A stretch of DNA of 64,000 bases from Halicephalobus mephisto (GCA_009193035.1 SWDT01000105.1:214367-278366), one strand, 5' to 3'; positions 35,401-47,184 are shown, numbered from the stretch's first letter. The notes: generated from the sequence alone by a model not told the origin. Program-made: numbers and translations.

Positions 35401-38054
35401 TCTGCTGAGGCAACAGGAGTTCCATCACGAAAGTACAGACAACCACGATGGTTCCTCCGTTAGCCAATCCCACGAGGTACCGGGCAATCAGGAGCTGCCA
35501 AGCAGAATCCACGAATCCTTAATTTTAAAAATCAAAATTATTAAATTTCAAAAATGTCGAAATTATTAAATTTAAAAAAAATTAATAAACTTTAAAAAAT
35601 CAAAATTATTAAATTTTTAAAAATAGAAATTAATAAATTTTAAAAAATCAAAATTAATAAATTTTTAAAAATAGAAATTATTAAATTTCAAAAAAGTCGA
35701 AATTATTAAATTTTAAAAAAATTAATAAACTTTAAAAAATCAAAATTAATAAATTTAAAAAAAAATAAAATTAATAAATTTTTAAAAATAAAAATTAATA
35801 AATTTTAAAAAAATAAAATTAATAAATTTTAAAAAATCAAAATTAATAAATTTTTAAAAATAAAATTAATAAATTTTTAAAAATAGAAATTATTAAGTTT
35901 TTACCAGAAGCAAAGAGACTGGATAATCCGCTGGATAAAACCAAAATTGCGATCGGTTTTCTGCCGTATTTGTCAGCGAGAGATCCGTAGAAAATGGTCC
36001 CGCACAGAACTCCAAAAAATTGAACCATGCTGGTAAGTGAAATCATGTACTTTCCGTTGTCTAAAATAATTTAATTTAATTAAATTTAAATTTCACATAA
36101 GGTTTCAGAATCCAATGAAAAATCTTAATTTTAAAAATTCCGAAGAATTCGTGTCGAGATAATTTTTCAAAAAAAATCATTTTTTAATTTTTACAATAAC
36201 ATAAAAATCATAATTGACAATTTTCACACTTCGCCAAAAACTCAAATTTGACAATTTTCACATTTCGCCAAAAACTCAAATTTGGCAATTTTCACATTTC
36301 GCCAAAAACTTAAATTTGACAATTTTCACATTTCGCCAAAAACTCAAATTTGACAATTTTCACACTTCGCCAAAAACTTAAATTTGACAATTTTCACATT
36401 TCGCCAAAAACTTAAATTTGACAATTTTCACATTTCGCCAAAAACTTAAATTTGACAATTTTCACATTTCGCCAAAAACTCAAATTTGACAATTTTCACA
36501 CTTCGCCAAAAACTCAAATTTGGCAATTTTCACATTTCGCCAAAGATCTTTTTTTTAATTTTTGTGAAATTAAGTTTTTTGAAGTTTTATAAAAACTTCC
36601 GGAATTTTACAGAAATTTTATGAGGATCAAACCTGTACAAATCCAGCCAAATTCCATTGCGGCGGAAAAATAAACATTTTTAATTTCAAGTTGTGATGCT
36701 GGACAATTTTGATGCACTTCACATTTCCTTGAATATTCCGTCCAGGAATCTGGAAAAGACTGGTTCTGTATTCCTTTCGAGAGACATCTCCATTCAGGAA
36801 CGTAAACGAGAAAAATCGGGAAAATCTGCTGAACTGCGAAAAAAATAGAAAATTGCCAAGTAACAAGAACGAGAAAATGGAACCGATTTAGATTATACGG
36901 TGTCATCTGTAAGAGTTCCCATAATTATTAAGAATAAAAATTATATAAAAATAAATTATATAAAAATAAAAATGTTCTGAAAATGAAAAGCGCAGGTTGC
37001 GGGGAACGTCGGGGCAGGTCGAGTGGGGGCGCTGAGTTTAATTCGAAATTTTTCACAAACAATAATCCCAAAAAATTTCTTATTTTTTACTTTTTAAATT
37101 TCGTTTTTTTTGTAAGTTGTGATTAATACCGTAATCCAGGTGTTGGATATGAGTGATGTCGTGATTTTAGTTCCATAAAGTGGAGGTTTGTTCTCGGTTG
37201 TTCCGAAACTTTAAATATTTGTTTTCTATATCCATTTCATTTAAACTTAACTAATGAAATACTTTTAGGTGTAAATAAAAGTCGTTTACATTGAAAGCAA
37301 TCACGTGAACGTAAGGAATTGATTTCTACTAAAAACTGTTTCACTCTAATCACTTTCGATGTCGAAATTTCAAATATTCGTTTCATATATAAATTCCCTT
37401 CTAAGTTATCTCATGTGGTTATTTTGGATATCAGGAAAGTTCATTTATATGAAAAATAGTTATATGAATGTAAGTGTGATATCTATTGAGGACCGTTGTA
37501 CTGTAGTCGATTTCGACATCGAAGCTCTAAAGGTTCGTTTTTAAACCTTAAAATTCCGTCTCATATATAAATTTAATTAAAATCAACCTAATAAGGTAAT
37601 TTCAGGCATAAATAAAAGTCGTTTACATCGAAAACGATCATGTGAGAGTAAATAAATGATTTTTTTTATCAAGGACGAATATAGTTTGGTCGTTTGTGAT
37701 ATTGGGATTTCAAAAGTTTGTTTCATATATAAATTTAATTAAAATCAACTTAATAGTGTAATTTTAGGCATCTGGAGGATTTGGTGACTTTAAATTTAGC
37801 GAATTAGACAGCTTTTAGGCCGACTTACGAGATTGAGACCAAGAGGAACTTCGAACCTGTCACAACACCCCGCCGACTTGCCCCACTCTTCCCCGCAACC
37901 TGCGCTTTCTATTTTAACATTAAACTTTATAGAAATATATACAAGTCAAAACCAATGCGGACTCTGACTCTATAACGTCAGAAACCAATATGATATGTAA
38001 GACGATCCGTTATTGATCGACTCTTACCTGTGGTTTCAAGTTTTTCAAGTTCAT
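32404..38054 (-). CDS. SLC22-type (organic cation/anion) MFS transporter
   Basis: Plasma-membrane solute carrier of the major facilitator superfamily; substrate not predictable. Proposed exons are 38054-38028, 36906-36633, 36060-35905, 35517-35372, 34414-33813, 33772-33664 and 32625-32404. Phases close to give 511 residues. Hydrophobic segments fit about 12 TM helices. MFS signatures are GSLADKYGRKPIAI (loop 2-3) and PESPPWLF (the SLC22 PESPRWL motif). An extracellular loop with several Cys (WRCLSKG, SRKCEVHQNC) follows TM1, as in organic ion transporters. Late in the protein, YLSAVESMPTDVRGSAIG fits the E-x6-R motif. The first exon (MNLKNLKPQ) is least certain; an acceptor also directly precedes the ATG at 36906. 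Its introns carry a TIR element, a 34-bp repeat array and a MITE. Confidence 0.85.
33094..33266. mobile_element. MITE-like element, copy 2, in SLC22 intron
   Basis: It begins TACAGTCGAATTTGGATATG and ends ATATCCAAGTTATACTATA. Apart from scattered substitutions it matches the copy at 26140-26312. Confidence 0.75.
33285..33650. repeat. Duplicated 180-bp inverted-repeat block in SLC22 intron
   Basis: Two adjacent copies contain GTATACAATCTATGGATGTA, CTGAAACAGTTCTAATATAT and AATAATATCATGATATTAAA, then GAGCCGTTTCAATG. TAATATCATGATATTA is palindromic. Related GATACATCAGAACCGTTTTA phrases recur in the next intron at 34,440-34,910. Confidence 0.65.
34440..34915. repeat. Degenerate tandem repeat in SLC22 intron
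   Basis: Several units share ATACATCAGAACCGTTTTAA, ACTCAATGTATC and TATATCGGTATATTAAATA. They are related to the 33.3-33.65 kb block. The remaining intron to 35,370 is AT-rich. Confidence 0.6.
35521..35900. repeat. AT-rich tandem repeat in SLC22 intron
   Basis: About eighteen variants of AAAATTAATAAATTTTTAAA fill the intron between exons 3 and 4. Confidence 0.7.
36212..36545. repeat. 34-bp tandem repeat, about ten copies, in SLC22 intron
   Basis: The regular unit GACAATTTTCACATTTCGCC then AAAAACTCAAATTT is repeated about ten times with very few changes, so the array is young. Confidence 0.85.
36971..37921. mobile_element. Non-autonomous inverted-repeat element, long copy
   Basis: The left end reads AATGTTCTGAAAATGAAAAG then CGCAGGTTGCGGGGA. 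The right end is its imperfect reverse complement, TCCCCGCAACCTGCGC then TTTCTATTTTAACATT. The inverted ends are about 40-60 bp. This 0.95-kb copy has an internal stretch of about 300 bp, partly repeating its own flanks (TTCATATATAAATTTAATTA), that is absent from the copy at 43.3 kb. No transposase frame is seen. It sits in SLC22 intron 1. Confidence 0.75.
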
Positions 38055-38159
38055 GACGAAAACTAAGTAATTCCCAAGGATAAAACTAAACTGAGAAAAT
38101 CCAACAATCAGCCGGGGAAGTCCCGACTCAAGTGCAGCTGACACGTTTTCGAGAGGGAT

Positions 38160-40465
38160 CTAAGGGGACAAATCGAGCGTCCTGGCCATCTTATCTCAGA
38201 GTGATAAGGGTTTAATTGTTCCCGAACATTCATAGGCCAGCTTTTTGACGAAATTAAAAGCCATAAAAAACAAAACAAACAAGTTTAAAACAATTTATAA
38301 TTTTTTAAATATTTTTTTCAAAAAGGCTTCAGTAAAAAGTTCGCAATTTTTTAAATTTGATATTGTTGCAAAAATTTTTAAATATTTTTACGAAATGGTC
38401 CCAGCACGAAATTTCGAAAATCATAAATTTTAATAAAATTTTAGAATTAAAGCATTTTTAAAATTAAAAACGAATATTTCTGACGAAATGGTCCCAGCAC
38501 GAAATTTTAAAAATTCTTAAAAACTTTGATTTTAAATAATTTCGAAATTTTCAATTAAATTTTAGAATTAAAGTATTTTTAAAATTGAAAACGAATATTT
38601 TTGACGAAATGGTCCCAGCACGAAATTTTTAAAATTCTTAAAAACTTTGATTTTAAATAATTTCGAAATTTTCAATTAAATTTTAGAATTAAAGTATTTT
38701 TAAAATTGAAAACGAATATTTTTGACGAAATGGTCCCAGCACGAAATTTCGAAAATTTTTGAAAATTTAAAGTTTAAATTGGAAATTTCCAAAATGTCTA
38801 ATTTTAAATAATTTCGAAAATTCCGGAAATTTGAAAATTTTGAAGATGTTTTGCAAAAAATAAAGATTTAATTTCAATTATTTTTAAAATATGAAATTTC
38901 ATATATCTTGCTTCCAGAAAAAAACAAAAACGAACTTCGTTGTTTATTTAGTGGTTTTCAATTTTCAATTTTTTAAAATTAATAATTTTTTACTTTTTTA
39001 AATTTATTTTTTTTGCAACTAAATTGTTAAAAATAATCATATTTATCAAATTCAATTTTTTTTAAATTTGAATTTGGATTTTTTGGATTATTGTAATTTA
39101 AAAATTTTCAACAAAATTGAAAAACAAATTTCAAAAATATTTTTTAAAAAATTATGATTTTTATTAAAATTTAAAAAAAATTATGATTTTTATTAAAATT
39201 AAAAAAATTTATGATTTTTATTAAAATCAAAAAAATTTATGATTTTTATTAAAATCAAAAAAATTTATGACTTTCATTAAAATCAAAAAATTGTCAAAAG
39301 TGGTCCTAACAAGAAATTTTAAAATTTTGGACTTATTATTTAAAAATTAAAAATAAATTTTTCACAAAAATGGTCCCGACACGAAATTTTAGAATTTCTA
39401 AATTTTTATTTTGGAATTATTATTTTAAAATTAAAAGTAAATTTTTAAAATGGTTTCAACACGAAATTTTGGAATTCAAAAAATTGTTGAATTTTGAAAT
39501 AAGATTATTATTAAAATTAAAAATGAATTTTTCGAAACATGAAATTTTAAAAAGTTAAAAAAATTTTTAAATTTCGTGTTAGGACCATTTTTGTAAAATT
39601 ACATTATTATTGAAAATGAATTTTTCATAAAAATGGTCCCGACACGAAATTTGGGAACTTGTTAAAATTTAAATTTCAAAATTATATTATTATCGAAAAT
39701 AAATTTTTCATAAAAATGGTCCTGATACGAAATTTCGAAATTTTTTGAACTTTTAAAAATTTAAGTTTCAAAATTACATTATTATCGAAAATAAATTTTT
39801 CATAAGAATGATCCCGACACTAAATTCATTAATCTGCGAAAAACCTACAATCTTTGATTTTTTATCTTCGTTTTTAAATTTCACACGGAATTTTGGCAAC
39901 TTCCAGAAGCTTTAATGAGAATCACTAAGCCTTCGTTTTTAATTAAATTCTGGGAGATTCTTAAAATTTTCATGAGAATCTTAATTTCGAATTTTCCGTG
40001 AGAATTTCCAAAATTAAAAATTAAATTTTTTAAAATTTCAAAATTACAAAATTTTAAATTTCGAAAAAAATCATAAATGTTTGAAATTTTCGAATTTTTT
40101 GTTTAATTTCGAAAAATTTTTTTAATTTACAGAATTTTAAAAATTTTCGACCATGTTAGAAACTTCAAAAAATTTCACATTTTTGAAATTTTTAAAATTT
40201 CGAAATTTTTCAAATTCGAAAAACTCCAAAATTCAGAATTTTTTGAAGTATTTAAAAATTTTCAAACATGTTTAAAATTTTTAATTTTTCACGGAATCCT
40301 AGGTGAAAAAACTCGTAAAACTAGACTCCGATAAATATACTTCCTTAGGAAAACCAGAAATGCCGTCAGCAGTTTGTCGCTTATGTTCGTCATTCCCGTC
40401 TCGTTACCAGGGAATCCCTGGACTTGCTTATGGTTTCATTTTGCTAATTTTATCGACAAATATCC
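38160..40465. repeat. AT-rich spacer with dispersed GAAATGGTCCCAGCACGAAA repeats
   Basis: From 38,330 to 38,770 a roughly 120-bp unit containing GAAATGGTCCCAGCACGAAA is repeated four times. From 39,290 to 39,810 a related unit with AAAATGGTCCCGACACGAAA is repeated about five times. Between them are ATTTATGATTTTTATTAAAA repeats. I see no gene. Confidence 0.6.
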
Positions 40466-40468
40466 ACA

Positions 40469-41851
40469 TTAATCCTCATCAGAATTATCTTCAAAATCAA
40501 AATTTTCAGGCACATCGTTTTCGAAACATTTGATTTCGTCATCGATGAAGTAGAATCTTCGAAAATTTGTTTCATCCGCGATTCCGAAGTAGAAGTTGTC
40601 CAAATTTCGGACTTCTTGTTTCCAATTCTGCAATTTATCCATGATGAAATCCGTCGCGAAGTCTTCAGCAACATCGATTTCGACGCTGAAATTTATTATT
40701 TAAAAAAATTAAAAACAAAAAATATTAAAAATTTTAATTTTCATATAAAAACTAAATTTTTTTACAAAATGGTCCCGACAAGAATTTTGAAAATTATTTA
40801 AAATTGGAAATTTAAGAAATTTGAATTTTGAAATATGATGATTTGAAACATTTTTAAAAATACTTTTGGCAAAATGAGGATATTGCAAAATTGAATTTTT
40901 TTGGCGAAAAGTGAATCAACGCAAATTACGATTTTTATTATGAAAAATAAAATAAAATTTTTCTCAAATTATTTTTTAATTTTGAAAATATTTATTTTTA
41001 AATAATTTGAATTTTAGAAATTATTTCGAAAAAATTTTAAAATTATTTTTTAAATTTTAAATTATTTTCGAAAAAAATTTTAAATTATTTTAAAAAATAA
41101 ATTCAGAAATTATTCCAAAATTGAATTATTTCAAAAATACTCACAATAAACTTTGAAGATTGACCGTTTTCTGGAGAAACTTGTCAAAATCGAAAGATTC
41201 ACCGAATCCCTTCAGTTTGAAATATTTTAAATTTTCATGGACAAGTTCCAAAACGAGATTTAAATCGTCACATCCTTCATAAGTCAAATCCGGGTATGTC
41301 TTCGGAAACTTTGTCAGGATTTCCATGATAGCTTCGTCCTCGTACCCGTCGGCTTCGACGTGGAGAAAACCGCTGATTCTGAATTCACTCAATATGTCCG
41401 TCTCAACGAAATCCGCAAATCCATAAGGATCGCCCTGGATTATGACCGAAATTTCGCCGTTTTCCTCCGAGATTGCCAAATCTTGAAAGTTGAAATCCTC
41501 AAGTTGGAACTGGACCGATCTCGTCGGAATTCCTCTTAGATTTTTGAAAAAGTTAAAAATTGTTTTATTTGTTCTTACGAAATCGAATCCCAGACTCGGA
41601 GGGATGATTTCTAGAAACCTTTTGAAAAAGCCGTAGGGCAATTTCCGAAGCGGGATTCTGGAGTCCTCAAAAAACGGCACCAGGTCCAGACTGCCGTCGG
41701 TACGGACGATAGCACTCGCGAAATAGGTCCAATTTTCGAGGTAGTCTTCCCTGGGGTCGTAGTGAGGGTACCGGACCTGGTGGTTACTCAAAATTTTCCG
41801 GTAAATCACGTGATCCGGATAACTGCTGGGGATATCGAAGAATGAGGGCAT
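40469..41851 (-). CDS. Unrecognised two-exon protein
   Basis: Exons 41851-41145 and 40685-40469 join in phase to give 307 residues. There is no signal peptide and no obvious TM segment. The protein is rich in Phe, Asp, Glu and Leu. A central part with regular Leu spacing (NLVLELVHENLKYFKLKGF, then FLQKTVNLQSL) could be repeat-like. It ends with an acidic tail (PENFDFEDNSDED). The style resembles nematode F-box-associated families, but I see no F-box and would not assign one. Long open exons, a clean donor (GTGAGT) and acceptor (TTTCAG) and good composition argue that the gene is real. It starts 181 bp after the receptor-kinase stop on the same strand. A CTATATAT sequence in that gap could be its own promoter. 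Confidence 0.7.
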
Positions 41852-42031
41852 GACGTGGAAAGTGTGAAAAATAAACTCAAATCCATATATGAAAACACCG
41901 ATATATAGGTCCTCCTGGATGCCCTTAGGGCTTGGTATGTTTCGTAATTCCCTTCTGGAGAAATGGCACTGATGAAAGATCTACCCGAAAAACTTCTTTG
42001 AAAACATCCGGCAAGATTTCTGAAACTAATT

Positions 42032-45000
42032 TTAAACATCGTCGATTCTGATTTTCTCTGCTTGACTTCCGTCATCCGTGGCTTCGACGGTGGCCAGAGT
42101 AGATACCGGAATCAGATAACCGTAATCCTCGTTCGCGGCATCCAGAATCCGCTTGAGATAAGCACAAATCTCCGGAAATGACGGCCTCAGAGTCGGGTCC
42201 GGTCTCCAGCAAATTTTCATTATCTCGTACCTGGAAATTTACACATAAATACCACAAAAATTGGAAAAAGACAAATGAAATAAAAAATTTTTTAAATTTA
42301 TACAATCCTCCAGTGATCCGAATTCCAAATGTTGGTAGCAGAACTGTAGTATCATACAAATTGGGATGAACATTGCTTTTGTTCGAGATCTTAAGAGTGC
42401 GGGATTTTTAGGACCAAAAAGTGTTCAGTAATGGATTGCCAGATTTGCCACTTTTTTGTCCTCACTCGCTCGTACGCGGGAATTCAAAAACAATAAAAAT
42501 TGGAGCTGTATGGCAGTTGCTCTCTTTCGACTCGCGCTAGTTTCGAAATTCTTTATTTCTGAATTAATTTTCTTAATTAAAATATTAAGTTAGTTTAACC
42601 AAGAAACCGATGTAAAAGCGAAAAAATCACATAAAGCTTACGAAATAGAGGAACTATCACACAGCCAAAAATGAAAATAGTTTTTTACAAAAATATCTCG
42701 AAACGAATTATTGTAGTTTTTAACGGCTTAGAATTTAGGTAAAAAACGCAAATGAAAGAAGACAGAGCGAGTCGACTTTGATGGGGAAAGGCCAGATTTA
42801 CCTTTTTTCTGTCCTCACTCGCTTCCACGCGGGAGTTCAAAAATTTACCACTTTTTCTACAGTATAAAACTTAAAATTTGAATAATTTTTAAACTTACAA
42901 CTCAAAGGGACAGTAAATGGGTTTCTGAAGTCGCTGTCCACTTTCCAAGTACTCCAGTAGCTGTTGGTTGTCGATGTTGTTGTAAGGCACCTCCCCCAGA
43001 GAAAGCAACTCCCACAGAAGGATCCCGTAGGCCCAGACATCGGACTTGAAGGAGTACTCGAAGGACTTTAAGGACTCGATGGCCATCCATCTCAGAGGCA
43101 ATCGACCTCCTCTGGCGGTGTAAAGGAGGTTATCCGTCAGTCGACAAAGACCAAAATCGCCAATCTGCAAGAGTTTTGGTAGATAAAAATAAATGAATAA
43201 ATAAAATTAAAAAATTAAGTAAATAAAACAAAACAAATAAAACAATTTCCATAGGTACACAGAAGCCAAAAATAAAAATGTTCTGAAAATGAAAAGCGCA
43301 GGTTGCGGGGAACGTCGGGGCAGGTCGAGTGGGGGCGCTGAGTTTAATTCGAAATTTTTCACAAACAATAATCCCAAAAAATTTCTTATTTTTTACTTTT
43401 TAAATTTCGTTTTATTTGTAAGTTGTGATTAATACCGTAATCCAGGTGTTGGATATGAGTGATGTCGTGGTTTTTAGTTCCATAAAGTGGAGGTTTGTTC
43501 TCGGTTGTTCCGAAACTTTAAATATTTGTTTTCTATATCCATTTCATTTAAACTTAACTAATAAAATACTTTTAGGTGTCAAGAAGTTTGTTTGTATTAA
43601 AAGGAATCATGTGAGAGTAAATAAATGAGATTTTCATCAAGGACAAATATAGTTTGGTCGTTTGTGATATTGGGATTTCAAAAGTTTGTTTCATATATAA
43701 ATTTAATTAAAACCAACTTAATAGTGTAATTTTAGGCATCTGGAGGTTTTGGTGATTTTAAATCTAGCGAATTAGACAGCTTTTAGGCCGACTTACGAGA
43801 TTGAGACCAAGAGGAACTTCGAACCTGTCACAACACCCCGCCGACTTGCCCCACTCTTCCCCGCAACCTGCGCTTTCTATTTTAATTTTAATTTTAACAT
43901 TAAACTATAGCTATGAACACTGGACAAACCTTGCAGGAATATTCCCCGTCGACAAGGACGTTTCTGGCTGCTACATCTCTGTGGATACAGCCGATGCTGT
44001 TGATGTATTCCTAAAAGTCTTATTTTTAACAAAATTAAAAAGTAAAAAATCACCAATCCGTTGCTAATCTGCCAAGCAAACACGACCAAATTTTTGATTT
44101 TCAAGCCTTGACTGTTTTCATAACCCTGTAATTTCAAATATAATCACGAATAATACCGTATCCCCCACGTGTTCGATTTCCTTCCTGTGATTCCTGATCA
44201 GATGAAGCAAGTCTCCGTTGGCACAGTACTCCACCAACAACAGTGGATTTCTCGGGTCAGGAACGTACCCCAGCATGCAGACAAGATGTGGATGATAATT
44301 GAGGGATTTCATAAAGCTTATTTCCTGGAAATTCAAAAATCAAAAATAATTTAAAATTTAAAATAATTTAAAAATTTAAAATAATTTAAAAATTTAAAAT
44401 TAAAATTCAAAAATAATTTAAAATTTAAAATAATTTAAAGTTGATTAAAAATAATTTTCCTGAAATTTTTTTGAAATGAATTTCGAAAATTTATGAAATT
44501 CGAAAAATTCTAATGCTGTTGTGAAAATTTAAAATATTACGGAATTTTTAGAAATTTCCACAAGATCCCAGAAGCTTCCATGAGATGCTTAAAAATTTTA
44601 GAGATTTATGAGATTTTAGAAATTTCATAAAAAGTCTAAAATTTTTATGATTCCAAAAAGTTCTAGAAACTTTCATAAATTTTTACAGAATTTTTAGAAA
44701 TTTGCACAAGATCCAAGAAATTTCCGTAAGATTTTTAAAAATTTTAGAGATTTACGAGATTCTAGAAATTTCGTAAAAAGTCTAAAATTTTTATGATTCC
44801 AAAAAGTTCTAGAAACTCATAAATTTTTACAGAATTTTTAGAAATTTCCGTGAGATTTTTAAAAATTTCAAAAATTTACGAGATTCTAGAAATTTCATAA
44901 AAAGTCTAAAATTTTTATAAGATTCTAAGAAGCTCCATAAACTTCCATAAGATTCCAGAATCCTTCGTGAAATTCTCAAAAATTCTGAAGAAAAATCTTC

Positions 45001-46507
45001 TGTGAAATTTTTTACAAATTTTTTATAAAAAATAAAAAACCTGGTTGAAGTCGGATCTGGCAATGTCGTCGGCGAAGGAAGGCAGAAGTTTCACGGCGAT
45101 GTCGCAATCTATGAATTTCTGAACCGAAATGAGATCAGGAAAAATTTTTCTAACAGCGGCTGATCCTTTGATGTGGCCCTTGTGGACGTTGCAAAAAGCC
45201 CCTGATCCAAGTTTCTGACCGTATTCCACAACGATCTGTGTTCTGTCCATTGCCCAAGGATCAGTACTAAAAATTAATTTTAAATAAAAAAAATGTAAAT
45301 TATGAAATCTACCACATGATCAGCGGGGATTGTTTTCCGTGAATTTCATGGAGCTAAAACGATCATTATAATTTTTAAATTTAAACATTTAAAATATTTT
45401 TTAAAATAATTTTTAAAATTTAAACATTTTAAATGATTTTTTTAATAATTTTTTAAATTTAAACATTTTAAATATTTTTTTAAAATTTAAACATTTAAAA
45501 TATTTTTTTTTTGAATTTTTAAAATTTAAACATTTAAAATTATTTTTTTTGATTTTTTAAAATTTAAACATTTAAAATTATTTTTTTTGATTTTTTTAAA
45601 TTTAAACATTTAAAATAATTTTTTTTTTGAGTTTTTAAATTCTCTTTAAATTTAAACATTTAAAATAATTTTTTTTTAATTTTCGAAATTTTAAAATTTG
45701 AATTTTTCGAATAAAAACTAACATTGTAGGTATTGGAGTTACTTGAGGAAGGAGATTCTAGAATCTTCTTCGTGTCTGAAGACCTTCTTTTCTGACGGTA
45801 GATACAGTACCCAAGGAAACAAATGGCAGCAATAAGAAGTGGAATGCCGATCGCTAATCCGACAATCACTGAAAATTAAATTGTAAAAAAAATTAATTTT
45901 TTTCGAAATTTAGGATTTTTGAAAATTTTGACTTACGTTCGACATTGGTGTTTTTTTGATGTTGAGGTCTGAACCTGTCGTTGATGAAATCCTGGATATC
46001 GTCCTGGATCCAGCGACTCCAATTCTCACTACTACCGTCATTCACGGCCTTTTTCGGGGAAGGAGACATAGGGGCAGATGGTGGTCTTGATGGAAACATC
46101 GATGGAAGCATCGATGAATCCGACGATGAAGGCCTTGATGAATCCGACGATGGAAGCATCGATGAATCCATCGATGAAAGTGATGATGGAAATGATGATG
46201 AATCTGATGGTGAATATGACGATGAATCCGATGATGGAAATGACGATGAATCCGATGGTGAAATTGGAGAATTCCAAGAATTTTTCCAAGATTCTGCATA
46301 ATTGTTTCCGTTGTACTGATTACCGTGTCCTTGGAATTCTTTTCTCCAAAAATTAGGATTTTGATAATTTTGAATTGTTTTAGAAATAAAATCAGATTGA
46401 GTAAGTTGTTTTTGATTTGAGTTTTTTAAGTAATCGAATTCCGGCTGTTCTGGATTCGAATGAGCCGATGGAGAAGTATTAAGTAGATAAATCACGAGTA
46501 AAATCAT
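42032..46507 (-). CDS. Receptor tyrosine kinase, nematode KIN-15/16-like
   Basis: Single-pass membrane tyrosine kinase. Nine exons: 46507-45937, 45868-45723, 45353-45313, 45266-45041, 44324-44157, 44125-44054, 44010-43930, 43164-42899 and 42230-42032. All phases close to give 589 residues. A signal peptide (MILLVIYLLNTSPSAHS) is followed by an ectodomain of only ~170 residues, dominated by Ser/Asp/Pro runs and lacking recognisable folds. TM is about residues 192-213 (VGLAIGIPLLIAAICFLGYC). The kinase domain has the Gly loop LGSGAFCNVHKG (third Gly replaced by Cys), IAVK lysine, HRDVAARN catalytic loop, IGDFGLCR and the tyrosine-kinase PLRWMAIESL segment, then a SDVWAYGILLWELLSLG helix. It should be active. 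The short ectodomain and the HPHLVCMLGY style recall C. elegans KIN-15/KIN-16 relatives; the exact ortholog is not assignable. Confidence 0.9.
42410..42845. repeat. Repeats in kinase intron related to homeobox intron 3
   Basis: Two copies (about 42,420-42,490 and 42,720-42,840) share CCAGATTTRCC, TTTTTTGTCCTCACTCGCT and CGCGGGAATTCAAAAA with each other, and the 11.7-12.05 kb repeats carry the same plan. This marks a dispersed family. Confidence 0.55.
43277..43901. mobile_element. Non-autonomous inverted-repeat element, short copy
   Basis: The ends are nearly identical to those of the 36,971-37,921 element. About 300 bp of interior is missing relative to that copy. It lies in the intron just before the DFG exon of the receptor kinase. 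Confidence 0.75.
44340..45030. repeat. Tandem repeat, about 115-bp unit, in kinase intron
   Basis: After an AATTTAAAATAATTTAAAA stretch, three to four units share TTTTAGAAATTTCCACAAGA, GAGATTCTAGAAATTTCATA and AAAAGTCTAAAATTTTTATG. Confidence 0.65.
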
Positions 46508-46549
46508 AGAAAAATCTGAAAAATTATTAAAAATAATTAAAAATAAAAA

Positions 46550-47180
46550 TTTTCTACGAAATGGTCCCGACACGAATTTTTCAAATTTTAAAGAACTTCG
46601 GAATTTTTGATTTTAGAAAATTCTTATTTAAGAAAAAATTAATTTTTTTATTAAATGATTTCAACACAAATTTTTGGAATTTTAAAATTTAAAAAAATTT
46701 TAAAAATAAATTAAAAAATTTAAAAAAATTTAAAAAAATTAATTAAAAAATTTAAAAAAAAAGACGAAAATGAACAAATGTTAATTAAAATTTTCACAAT
46801 ATTTTAAAAAATAAATTTTCTGCGAAATTGTCCCGACACGAATTTTCTAGAAAATTCTAAAATCCTAAATTTCGAAATAATTTGAAAATTTCAAAAATTT
46901 TAAGATATGTAAAAATTTACGGTATTTTTGAAGGTTTCAGAAAATTTCTTGTGTCAAAAAAATCTCGTAGAAATTGATCGAAAATCATTGACATGGATTA
47001 CGGAACTGTTTGACGTACCTCTTACCCCAGCCTCTCGCGCCGAAAATCTTTTTTCTTCCTGATCCCGAGTTTGATTGTTTGTTTTTTCTCTAAAGACTTT
47101 GATTTTATTTCAATGTCGTTTTGTGGTAGATACAGAAAGTTCAACCAGAGTCCATGTAGGGACAGTTACTGTCGACGGAG
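46550..47180. other. Upstream region of the receptor kinase
   Basis: The first 300 bases are AT-rich, with the dispersed phrase ACGAAATGGTCCCGACACGA. From 46,960 to 47,180 the sequence is non-repetitive and could hold promoter elements. No gene is seen. Confidence 0.35.
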
Positions 47181-47184
47181 TCAA

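Noticed and set aside
37331..37345. CTGTTTCA resembling the nematode piRNA upstream motif
   Set aside because: A single occurrence inside an inverted-repeat element, without a cluster of such motifs.
46038..46356. Open frames on other strands and frames over the kinase ectodomain
   Set aside because: They are shadows of a simple GATGAA-type repeat. The minus-strand frame with signal peptide and TM exon in phase is the real one.
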